Positions 29,308 to 37,805 of a stretch of 64,000 nt of DNA are shown here, one piece after another (the stretch's first letter is position 1; each line of letters opens with the position of its first letter). Below the pieces are notes generated by a model. The model had not been told where the DNA came from. It saw only the letters and a list, made by a program, of their open reading frames with translations, and ran no database searches. Source of the DNA: DASXRA01 sp036506155 (lineage in GTDB: Bacteria > Actinomycetota > Actinomycetes > Mycobacteriales > Jatrophihabitantaceae); assembly GCA_036506155.1 (NCBI GenBank), contig DASXSF010000157.1, positions 1 to 64,000 of the forward strand. The letters run 5' to 3'. The position numbers and the translations under genes were made by a program.

Positions 29308-30423
29308 TCAGCCGCCGGAGTGCGGGAGCTCGGCGCCTTCCGGCACAGCGCACTCGTTACGCGACGCGAGCCACCCGTCCGGGAGCGCGACGCCACCGCG
29401 GCCGCTGGTGCGCCCGCGTGGATGTCCCAGCACCTCGCGGGGGAACGGTTGGTCGGCGTCGAGCTTGCCCAGCAGGTCGTCCAGCCCGGCCAGGGTGCTG
29501 ACCCCGGCGAGCGCCGCCCGCACCGGCGAGCCGACTGCGAAGCCTTTCAGATACCAGGCGACGTGCTTGCGGAAATCGCGCAAGCCGACATCTTCGCCGG
29601 CCCAGTCGGCCAGCAACTCGGCGTGCCGCCGCATGGCGCCCGCCACTTCGCGCAACGTCGGCATCCGGCGCTCGGTCCGCCCGCCAAACGCCGCGGCCAG
29701 GTCGGCGAACAGCCACGGACGGCCCAGGCAGCCCCGGCCGATCACGACGCCGGCACAGCCGGTCTCGCGCATCATGCGCAGCGCGTCGTCGGCCTCCCAG
29801 ATGTCGCCGTTGCCGAGTACCGGTATGTCGAGCAGCGCCGCAAGCTCCGCGATGGCCGCCCAGTCCGCTACGCCGGCGTAGAAATCGGCGGCGGTGCGCC
29901 CGTGCAGGGCGACATAAGTGGCGCCGGCGTCCTGCGCGCGCAGTCCCGCCTCACGGTAGGTGAGGTGGTCGCGGTCGATGCCGAGCCGCATCTTCACCGT
30001 CACCGGGACGGCACCCGCTGCAGCGCGCACCGCAGCAGTCACGATCTCCTCGAACAGCCCCATGCGCCATGGCAGCGCCGCCCCGCCCCCCTTACGGGTC
30101 ACCTTCGGCACCGGGCAGCCGAAGTTGAGGTCGACGTGATCGGCCAGATCATCGTGCACGATCAGACGCACGGCGGCACCCACCACCGCGGGGTCGACAC
30201 CGTAGAGCTGGAGGCTGCGCGGACGCTCGTCCGGCGCGAACCGGATCAGCCGCATCGTCTTGGGATTGCGCTCGACGAGCGCCCGAGATGTGATCATCTC
30301 GCTCACGTACAGGCCGGCGCCGTGCTCGCGACACAGCCGGCGAAACGCGACGTTGGTGATGCCCGCCATCGGCGCCAATACAACCGGTGGGTCGGCGATC
30401 ACCTTGTCGGACAGGCGAATCAC
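29308..30423 (-). CDS. dus: tRNA-dihydrouridine synthase (DusB type)
   Basis: A 371-residue flavoprotein that reduces uridines in the tRNA D-loop. The N-terminal TIM barrel has VLAPMAGITNVAFRRLC, the FMN/tRNA region LNFGCPVPKVTRKGGGAALP with the catalytic Cys, KMRLGID, ALHGRTAADFYAG, LGNGDIWEADDA and GVVIGRGCLGRPWLF. A helical C-terminus follows. The last 45 residues are poorly conserved. The GTG at 30423 is chosen as the family start. It overlaps the stop of a short MSARAK leader frame (GTGA), so initiation may depend on termination just upstream. It follows glyS. Confidence 0.93.
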   Translation of the reverse strand: MIRLSDKVIADPPVVLAPMAGITNVAFRRLCREHGAGLYVSEMITSRALVERNPKTMRLIRFAPDERPRSLQLYGVDPAVVGAAVRLIVHDDLADHVDLNFGCPVPKVTRKGGGAALPWRMGLFEEIVTAAVRAAAGAVPVTVKMRLGIDRDHLTYREAGLRAQDAGATYVALHGRTAADFYAGVADWAAIAELAALLDIPVLGNGDIWEADDALRMMRETGCAGVVIGRGCLGRPWLFADLAAAFGGRTERRMPTLREVAGAMRRHAELLADWAGEDVGLRDFRKHVAWYLKGFAVGSPVRAALAGVSTLAGLDDLLGKLDADQPFPREVLGHPRGRTSGRGGVALPDGWLASRNECAVPEGAELPHSGG

Positions 30424-30485
30424 GAGTTGATCCCGCCCACGCGCATCCGTGTGGTTGCGGCGGGGCTCTTCGCGCGAGCGCTCAT
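30420..30485 (-). CDS. Short leader frame (21 aa) ahead of dus
   Basis: ATG at 30485, five bases after the glyS stop, opens M-S-A-R-A-K-S-P-A-A-T-T-R-M-R-V-G-G-I-N-S. Its TGA (30422-30420) overlaps the GTG start of dus. The first 21 bases are identical to those of a leader frame before aceE and nearly the same as one before the MFS gene at 34772. No clear ribosome site precedes it, so translation would depend on ribosomes finishing glyS. It may instead be a DNA/RNA element with no peptide. Confidence 0.35.
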   Translation of the reverse strand: MSARAKSPAATTRMRVGGINS

Positions 30486-30490
30486 TGTCG

Positions 30491-31906
<1,416 letters not shown>

Positions 31907-31970
31907 CAGGGTATCGACCGGCCGGGGCGCGGTTCCCGGGCCGCTCCGGCCGTCCGCGACGGTGGTAGGG

Positions 31971-32762
31971 CTACCGCAATTCGCCTGCTCCGACCGGCCC
32001 CGCCGCGCCGAAGCGCCGGTCGCGGGACGCGTAGGTCAGGCACGCCTGCCAGAGGTGCCGCCGATCGAAGTCCGGCCACGGCGTGTCCACGAAGACCAAT
32101 TCCGCGTAGGCCGACTGCCACAGCAGGAAGTTCGACGTTCGCTGCTCGCCCGAAGTGCGGATGAACAGGTCGACGTCAGGCAGTCCGGGTTCGTCCAGGT
32201 TGGCGGCGATCGTGCGCTCGTCGATCTTGGCTGGGTTGAGCTGGCCCGCGGCGACCTGGCGGGCGATCGCCCGCGTGGCGTCGACGATCTCGGCGCGGCC
32301 GCCGTAGTTGACGCAGAACTGCAGGGTGAGCCGGTCGTTGTCACGGGTGTACTGCTCGGCGTCCACGAGCTGGTCGATGACACTGCGCCAAAGCCGCGGA
32401 CGGCGTCCGGCCCAGCGGATGCGCACTCCGGCGGCGGCGAGCTCATCGCGCCGGCGCCGGATGACGTCCTTGTTGAAGGCCATGAGGAAGCGGACCTCTT
32501 CGGGTGTGCGCCGCCAGTTCTCTGTCGAGAACGCATAGGCCGACACGGTCGATATGCCCAGCTGCATTGCCCCGTAGAGCACATCCATCAGCGCCGCCTC
32601 GCCGGCACGGTGGCCCTCGGTGCGGGGCAGGCCGCGCTCGTGCGCCCACCGTCCGTTGCCGTCCATGACGATCGCGACGTGCTTCGGCACGAACTCTCGA
32701 GGGATGTCCGGGGGCTGCACTCCGGATGGGTGCGGCGGCGGGTCAGGCCAGCGCGGCGTCAC
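31971..32762 (-). CDS. uppS: Isoprenyl transferase (undecaprenyl/decaprenyl diphosphate synthase)
   Basis: A 263-residue cis-prenyltransferase that extends allylic diphosphates with isopentenyl units to make the polyprenyl carrier for cell-wall synthesis. Motifs are VAIVMDGNGRWA (catalytic Asp34), GHRAGE, YAFSTENWRR, FCVNYGGRAEIVDA, LFIRTSGEQRTSNFLLWQ and VFVDTPWPDFDR. The first 25 residues are proline-rich and non-conserved; the GTG at 32762 lacks a clear ribosome site. It lies 21 bases after recO on the same strand. Confidence 0.95.
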   Translation of the reverse strand: MTPRWPDPPPHPSGVQPPDIPREFVPKHVAIVMDGNGRWAHERGLPRTEGHRAGEAALMDVLYGAMQLGISTVSAYAFSTENWRRTPEEVRFLMAFNKDVIRRRRDELAAAGVRIRWAGRRPRLWRSVIDQLVDAEQYTRDNDRLTLQFCVNYGGRAEIVDATRAIARQVAAGQLNPAKIDERTIAANLDEPGLPDVDLFIRTSGEQRTSNFLLWQSAYAELVFVDTPWPDFDRRHLWQACLTYASRDRRFGAAGPVGAGELR

Positions 32763-32783
32763 CCGGTCACGGTATCTGTCACG

Positions 32784-33548
32784 TCAGAACGCGCGATCGA
32801 CAAGGGGCAGCGAGCGCAGCTCGCGTTCCAGATGCCACTGGAGATGGGCGGCGATGAGGCCGCTGGCCTCGCGGCGCGGGCCAGCGACGCTGGTGTCCGC
32901 ACGTGCCCAGTCGCCGGAAAGCAGCGCTGCCATGAGGCCGAGCGTGTCGCGGTCCGGGCGTGTCGAACCCGGCGGCCGGCAGCCCTCGCAGACCGCTCCC
33001 CCGGCGGCGACGTTGAACGCGGCATGCGGCCCGGGCGCCGAGCACTTGGCGCACTCGTCGAGCGCGGGTTCCCAGCCGGCGCCCGCCATCGCCCGGATCA
33101 GGAAGGCGTCGAGCACGAGGCCGCCCTCGTGCTCGCGAGCGACGAGCGCCCGCAGCGCGCCGACCACGAGCAGGTACAGCCGCTGCGCCGGTTCACCCTC
33201 GTCGGTGAGCTGGTCGGTGGTCTCGCAGATCGCCGAGGCGGCGGTCCAACGGGAGTAGTCGCCGGCGAGGGACGCCCCGTAGGCACCGAGGGATTCGGTC
33301 TGCGTGACGATGTCGAGCGTCCTGCCACCGAGGGAAGCTTGCGACCCGACCGAATAGCGTGAGTGGAGCTGGACGTCGATGTGGCTGCCGGGCTCCAGCC
33401 GTGCCCCGAAGCGCGAGGACGTGCGCCGGACCCCCTTACCCACCGCGCGCACCTTTCCGTGCCGGCGGGTGAGCATGGTGACGATGCGGTCGGCCTCGCC
33501 GAGCTTGTGCACCCGCAGCACGACCGCCTCGTCCCGGTACAGCGGCAC
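32784..33548 (-). CDS. recO: DNA repair protein RecO
   Basis: A 254-residue protein of the RecFOR pathway that helps load RecA on SSB-coated DNA. The N-terminal OB-fold begins MPLYRDEAVVLRVHKLGEAD and has LTRRHGKVRAVGKGVRR. The C-terminal helical part carries a four-cysteine zinc site (CAKCSAPG...AVCEGCRPPG). The start is a GTG at 33548. It is 12 bases from the MFS gene upstream and 21 bases from uppS downstream, so the minus-strand genes from era to glyS may form one transcription unit. Confidence 0.95.
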   Translation of the reverse strand: MPLYRDEAVVLRVHKLGEADRIVTMLTRRHGKVRAVGKGVRRTSSRFGARLEPGSHIDVQLHSRYSVGSQASLGGRTLDIVTQTESLGAYGASLAGDYSRWTAASAICETTDQLTDEGEPAQRLYLLVVGALRALVAREHEGGLVLDAFLIRAMAGAGWEPALDECAKCSAPGPHAAFNVAAGGAVCEGCRPPGSTRPDRDTLGLMAALLSGDWARADTSVAGPRREASGLIAAHLQWHLERELRSLPLVDRAF

Positions 33549-33560
33549 CCGTCGATCGTC

Positions 33561-34772
33561 TCACCGCGCCCCGACAGCGACCGGTTGCGACTCGGCCACC
33601 CGGAGACGCCGGTGCAACATGACACCGAGGGCCCCGACCAGCACCCCGGATGCGATCGTGACGCTGAACGCGAGCCGAGCCCCGTGCGCGTCCGCGATCC
33701 GGCCGACCGCCGCGGAAGCGCCGCCGTAGCCGAGACTGAGCCCGGTGGTCAGCCAGGCCATCCCCTCGGTCAGCGCAGCCGACGGCACGATCTCCGCGAT
33801 CAGCCCGAACGACGTGATCAGCAGTGGGGCGATGCCGAGTCCGACCACGAATGCGCAGACCGCCAGCACCAGAACGTTCACGGCTGCCAGGAACAGCCAG
33901 GGCAGCACCGCGAACACCAGTGCCTGCACCCGGAACCGAGTCAGCACCGAAGCCCGCCAGGTCCGCGCGCCGTAGCAGAACCCGGCCACACCGCTGCCGA
34001 ACGCGAGGCAGGCGACAACCACACCGCTCGCGCCGGCGCGATGATGCTGACCACAGAACGCGATCATGGTTACCTCGGCGCTGGCGAACACGGCGCCCAT
34101 GCCCACCGCGGCCAGCGTCATGAGCACCATGCCCCGGTAGCGCAGCGCCGAACGATGCCGCGGCGCCCCGATCGGATGCGGCGGCGGCTCGGTGGCGTGC
34201 TGCGGCTGGAGCCAGACCGCGCCGATCGTCACCAAAGCGGCACCCAGGACCAGGCCCAGCACTGCGCTGGCCTGGGTCGCGATCACCACCGCGATCAGCG
34301 GCCCGGCCGTGAAGATCACCTCGTCGAGCGTCGACTCGAGCGAGTACGCCGTGGTGAGCACGGGGCGGCCGGCGTGCACGAACGACCACCGTGCCCTGAT
34401 CAGCGAGCCGACACCGAGCAGGGCGAAGCCTGCGACGGCTGCAGGCACCACGAGCGTCCACTGTGGACTGTCCAGCTCGGCCAGTACGCACAGTGCGGCG
34501 ACGCCGGCCACGTGCACCGCCGACGCAGGCAGCAGCACCCGGCTCTGTCCGTACCGGTCGATCAGCCTGGCGAGCACCGGGTTGCCTACTCCGTTCGCAG
34601 CAACGTAAACACCACTGAGCAGTCCGGCGAATCCGTAGTGGCCGGTCCGTGTGGAGATCAGCAGCACCATGCCGATCGGGTAGATCGCGATCGGCATGCG
34701 CATGACGAACCCCGCCGCGCAGAAGGCGGCCGTGCCCGGTTCGCGGAACACCGCGCGGTAGGTCCGCAGCAT
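33561..34772 (-). CDS. Major facilitator superfamily transporter
   Basis: A 403-residue protein with 12 predicted membrane segments. It starts LRTYRAVFREPGTAAFCAAG and has a loop resembling the MFS motif A (NPVLARLIDRYGQSR) between the second and third helices. The length and loop pattern fit a drug or metabolite exporter; the substrate is unknown. Its ATG is embedded in TGATG, so its start overlaps the stop of the short MSARAR leader frame that follows era. An MFS gene between era and recO is not part of the usual core gene order and may be an insertion. Confidence 0.88.
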   Translation of the reverse strand: MLRTYRAVFREPGTAAFCAAGFVMRMPIAIYPIGMVLLISTRTGHYGFAGLLSGVYVAANGVGNPVLARLIDRYGQSRVLLPASAVHVAGVAALCVLAELDSPQWTLVVPAAVAGFALLGVGSLIRARWSFVHAGRPVLTTAYSLESTLDEVIFTAGPLIAVVIATQASAVLGLVLGAALVTIGAVWLQPQHATEPPPHPIGAPRHRSALRYRGMVLMTLAAVGMGAVFASAEVTMIAFCGQHHRAGASGVVVACLAFGSGVAGFCYGARTWRASVLTRFRVQALVFAVLPWLFLAAVNVLVLAVCAFVVGLGIAPLLITSFGLIAEIVPSAALTEGMAWLTTGLSLGYGGASAAVGRIADAHGARLAFSVTIASGVLVGALGVMLHRRLRVAESQPVAVGAR

Positions 34773-34813
34773 CAGCCCAACCCGCTTGGGCGAATCCTCG
34801 CGCGAGCGCTCAT
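34772..34813 (-). CDS. Short leader frame (13 aa) ahead of the MFS gene
   Basis: ATG at 34813, two bases after the era stop, opens M-S-A-R-A-R-I-R-P-S-G-L-G. Its TGA (34774-34772) overlaps the MFS ATG as TGATG. The first 16 bases equal those of the frames before dus and aceE. Coupling of era termination to MFS initiation is an obvious possibility. Peptide production is not shown by sequence alone. Confidence 0.35.
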   Translation of the reverse strand: MSARARIRPSGLG

Positions 34814-34815
34814 CG

Positions 34816-35688
34816 CTAGAACCCGAGACGGTCGAGCTTCTTGGGGTCGCGCTGCCAGTCGGCCTCCACGGCGACGTGCAGGTCGAGGTGGATGCGGTGG
34901 CCGAGCAACTGCTCGATCTCGCTCCGGGCCCGAATCCCGATGTGCTTGAGCCGCGTCCCGCGAGTACCGATCACGATGCCCTTCTGACTCGGGCGTTCGA
35001 GGTGCAGCGTGGCAAACACGGCACGTGGCTGGATCTCATCGACGGTGACGGCGATCGAGTGCGGCAACTCGTCGCGCACGCCGTCCAGCGCCGCCTCACG
35101 GATCAGCTCGGCGATGCGCGCTTCGACGTCCTCGTCGGTCGCGACGTCGTCCGGGTACAGCGGCGGGCCCTCGGGCAGTTGCGCCACGAGCAGGTCGGTG
35201 AGCAGGCCGACCTGCTCTCCTGTCTGCGCCGACACCGGCACGATCTCGGCGAACTCGCCGAGCCCGCTCACCGTAACGAGCTGGCCGGCGAGCTGATCGC
35301 GGCTCGCGGCGTCGGCCTTGGTCACGATCGCCACCACGGGTTTGGCAAGCCCGCTGACCTCCGCCGCGATGTAGCGGTCTCCGGGACCGACCTTCTGGTC
35401 GGCGGGCACACAGAAGCCGATCACGTCGACATCGGACAGCGTCTCGCGCACCACGTCGTTGAGCCGCTCGCCGAGCAGCGTGCGCGGCCGGTGCAGGCCG
35501 GGAGTATCGACGATGACCAGCTGCGCATCCGGCCGGGTGACGATGCCACGCACGGCGCGCCGGGTGGTCTGTGGCTGCTCGCTGGTGATGACGATCTTGG
35601 TTCCCACCAGGGCGTTCGTCAGCGTCGACTTGCCCGCGTTGGGACGCCCGACGAAGCAGCAGAACCCGGAGCGGAACACGGGAGTCAC
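34816..35688 (-). CDS. era: GTPase Era
   Basis: A 290-residue GTPase that binds 16S rRNA and assists 30S ribosome maturation. G1 is GRPNAGKSTLTNALVG, the G2 region is PQTTRRAVRGIV, G3 is DTPGLHRPRT and G4 is TKAD. The C-terminal KH domain is KGIVIGTRGTRLKHIGIRAR. The GTG at 35688 (VTPVFRSGFC) is chosen because GAGGA lies seven bases upstream; an earlier in-frame GTG at 35706 would add six residues but has no ribosome site. The stop is followed almost directly by the MSARAR leader frame of the MFS gene. Confidence 0.95.
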   Translation of the reverse strand: MTPVFRSGFCCFVGRPNAGKSTLTNALVGTKIVITSEQPQTTRRAVRGIVTRPDAQLVIVDTPGLHRPRTLLGERLNDVVRETLSDVDVIGFCVPADQKVGPGDRYIAAEVSGLAKPVVAIVTKADAASRDQLAGQLVTVSGLGEFAEIVPVSAQTGEQVGLLTDLLVAQLPEGPPLYPDDVATDEDVEARIAELIREAALDGVRDELPHSIAVTVDEIQPRAVFATLHLERPSQKGIVIGTRGTRLKHIGIRARSEIEQLLGHRIHLDLHVAVEADWQRDPKKLDRLGF

Positions 35689-35815
35689 GCCCGAATCCTC
35701 GCACACCTACTCTTGATCGGTTCCAGTCTGCGACTACACACGGTGTGCCTGCCCCTCACCGGCCTCGTTGTCGAGCAGGCCGGGGTGACGCGCTGCGATC
35801 GCGCGAGTCCACCAG

Positions 35816-36640
35816 ATGCGAACAGGACGATCGTTGAGTATTGACGGATTGTGTTTCATCGCGGCATGTTCACCGTCAACGGGCGGCGGCACCGCCCGGG
35901 CCGTGATCGCCGTGTACGCGGCCGACAGCATCGCGCCGTACTCGACGGTGACCCCGGTCGGCGACGCGCCGTTCCTGCCGGCCGTGGCGACGCTGCGCTA
36001 CACCGACGGCGTCACGCAGTCGGTGCCAGTGACGTGGGACGCCGTCGACCCCGCGGCGTACGCCGCTCCCGGCACGTTCACCGTCGGCGGGACCGCAGCA
36101 GGGCTGCCGGCCACGGCCACCGTCCGGGTCTCTGCGGCGTTCACACCGAACCAGAACACCGCACGCGCGAGCAGTCCCACCCAGCCCGGCGCCGACGCCG
36201 GCTACTCGGGCGGGCCGAGCGCGGTACCGGCCGGGATACTCGACGGCACGACGACGTCCGGTGGCTGGTCGACCTTCTACAACAAGTCGGCGACGAACAC
36301 GCTGCCGGCGCTGAGCAGGGCGCATGCCACCGAGTGGGTGTCGGTGCGGTGGCCGAGCGGCCAGCGGATCAGCTCGGTAGTCCGGTTCTTCACGATCAGC
36401 GCCAACCGGGTGCTGCCCAGCACGGTGAGCGTGTCCTACTGGGACGGTGCCGCATGGCGACCGGTGAGCGGCCAGCAGGTGCAGTGGGCGACGACGTGCA
36501 ACCAGCCGACCACCATCACGTTCGACCCGGTGAGCACGACCGGAATCCGGCTCGACATGGCCAGCCCGGCGCCGGACACGTCGACGGGCTTCCTGCAGAT
36601 CACAGAACTGCAGGTGCCCGCCGACGAGGTCACCGGCTAG
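35816..36640 (+). pseudogene. C-terminal tail of a large glycosidase-like secreted protein
   Basis: The open frame encodes an Ig-like module (about 45-115: YTDGVTQSVPVTWDAVDPAA, YAAPGTFTVGGTAAG) followed by a discoidin/F5-8C-like carbohydrate-binding module (about 120-270: ARASSPTQPGADAGYSGGPS, EWVSVRWPSGQRISSVVRFF, FLQITELQVPAD). These normally end multidomain actinobacterial glycoside hydrolases. No signal peptide, catalytic domain or credible start is present; the first 25 residues look random. It is best read as the 3' remnant of a much larger gene whose 5' part was deleted. The stop lies inside a perfect palindrome. Confidence 0.65.
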
Positions 36641-36670
36641 CCGCATCCCCCCGGCGGCTAGCCGGTGACC
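36628..36670. terminator. Perfect 17-bp palindrome shared by two convergent genes
   Basis: GGTCACCGGCTAGCCGC (36628-36644), a 9-base loop ATCCCCCCG and GCGGCTAGCCGGTGACC (36654-36670) form an unbroken 17-bp stem. The TAG stop codons of the plus-strand remnant (36638-36640) and the minus-strand peroxiredoxin (36660-36658) are both inside the stem, and both proteins end V-T-G. It should act as a terminator in both directions. Confidence 0.75.
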
Positions 36671-37122
36671 ACTTTGATGGCCTCGCGCCAGCGCTGGGCG
36701 TCGCGGCCCTGGCCGGGTTGGTTCATCTCGGCGAACCGGACGATGCCGTCGCGGTCGATGAGGAACGTCCCGCGATTGGCGAAGCCCGCGGTCTCGTTGA
36801 ACACGCCGTACCGCTGCGCCACTCCCCCGTGCGGCCAGAAGTCCGACAGCAGCGGAAACTGGTAGCCCTCGCGTTCGGCGAAGATCTTGTGCGTGTACGG
36901 CGAATCAACGCTGACCGTGATCACCTGCACGTCATCGTTCTGGAACGTCGGCAGGTCGTCGCGCACGGCGCACAGCTCACCGGTGCAGATGCCGGTGAAC
37001 GCCAGCGGGTAGAAGACGAGCAGCACGGCCTTCTTACCGTGGAACGACGAGAGTGTGATCTCCTCGTTGTTTTGGTCGCGCAGCGTGAAATCTGGCGCAA
37101 GCGCCCCAACCTCGATTGGCAT
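36658..37122 (-). CDS. Peroxiredoxin (AhpE-like)
   Basis: A 154-residue thioredoxin-fold peroxidase: GALAPDFTLRDQNNEEITLS, then the active site FYPLAFTGICTGELCAVRDD with the peroxidatic Cys in TGIC, then VQVITVSVDSPYTHKIFAER and GTFLIDRDGIVRFAE. It reduces peroxides using thiol partners in the cytoplasm. A second Cys five residues after the first (CTGELC) could form an intramolecular disulfide. The ATG at 37122 is preceded by AGGAGA. It lies eight bases after the DUF3052 gene, an arrangement common in actinomycetes next to aceE. Confidence 0.92.
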   Translation of the reverse strand: MPIEVGALAPDFTLRDQNNEEITLSSFHGKKAVLLVFYPLAFTGICTGELCAVRDDLPTFQNDDVQVITVSVDSPYTHKIFAEREGYQFPLLSDFWPHGGVAQRYGVFNETAGFANRGTFLIDRDGIVRFAEMNQPGQGRDAQRWREAIKVVTG

Positions 37123-37130
37123 GCCGTCTC

Positions 37131-37574
37131 CTAGCGCTTGTCGCTGCGTGCCTTGCGCGGCGCCAGTCGCGCACCCGCCCAATCTGCACCGACCGTCGTG
37201 AGCGACGTCTGCGACAGCCCGGCCGTGGGCGCCGCCTCTGCGATGTCGGAGGGCTCTACATAGCCCTCGCGTCCGCGCTTCGGGGTCAGCAGCCAGATGA
37301 ATCCGTTGTCGGCCAGCGGGCCGATCGCGTCGACCAGGACATCACCGAGGTCGCCGTCGCCATCACGGAACCACAGCACGACGACCTCGACGACCTCGTC
37401 CGTGTCCTCGTCGACCATCTCTTCACCGGTGATCTCCTCGACTGCCGCGCGGAACTCCTCGTCCGCGTCGGAACCCCAGCCGAGTTCCTGCACGACCATG
37501 CCGGATGCGAAGCCCATGCGCTTCGCGATGCCCGGCGTTGCACCGCCGTCCCCTGCCACGGGGGTCGTACTCAC
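37131..37574 (-). CDS. DUF3052 family protein
   Basis: A 147-residue acidic protein of a family confined largely to actinomycetes. It reads IAKRMGFASGMVVQELGWGS and then an acidic stretch (EEITGEEMVDEDTDEVVEVV) and VDAIGPLADNGFIWLLTPKR. No catalytic residues are known; function unassigned. The GTG at 37574 is chosen because AGGAGG lies eight bases upstream. It is divergent from aceE and cotranscribed with the peroxiredoxin, matching conserved actinobacterial gene order. Confidence 0.85.
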   Translation of the reverse strand: MSTTPVAGDGGATPGIAKRMGFASGMVVQELGWGSDADEEFRAAVEEITGEEMVDEDTDEVVEVVVLWFRDGDGDLGDVLVDAIGPLADNGFIWLLTPKRGREGYVEPSDIAEAAPTAGLSQTSLTTVGADWAGARLAPRKARSDKR

Positions 37575-37763
37575 GGCCAGGTCCTCCTCTGTGTGTGGCC
37601 GGCCAGGCGGTTCCGGGCCGGGTCGCACGTCCATCACAGACCGTAGCGTCTGGGTATTCCTACCGCAGACCTGGCTACCGTCAACATCGTGTGAGAGGGG
37701 ACACTGGTAGGTGAGCGACTGTCGCAGCGAAGCTGACACCGGACAGCGAGTGTGCACGAAGCG

Positions 37764-37805
37764 ATGAGCGCTCGCGCGAAGAGCACAGGAGGACATTGCG
37801 CGTGA
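37764..37805 (+). CDS. Short leader frame (13 aa) ahead of aceE
   Basis: ATG at 37764 opens M-S-A-R-A-K-S-T-G-G-H-C-A. Its TGA (37803-37805) overlaps the aceE GTG as GTGA. The frame contains the AGGAGG ribosome site of aceE (37787-37792). The first 21 bases are identical to the leader frame before dus. Unlike the dus and MFS cases there is no same-strand gene just upstream, so a promoter must lie between 37575 and 37763. Confidence 0.35.
   Translation: MSARAKSTGGHCA

Noticed and set aside
31907..31970. Search for a T-box or glycine riboswitch before glyS
   Set aside because: The gap is 64 bases with no specifier hairpin or riboswitch core.
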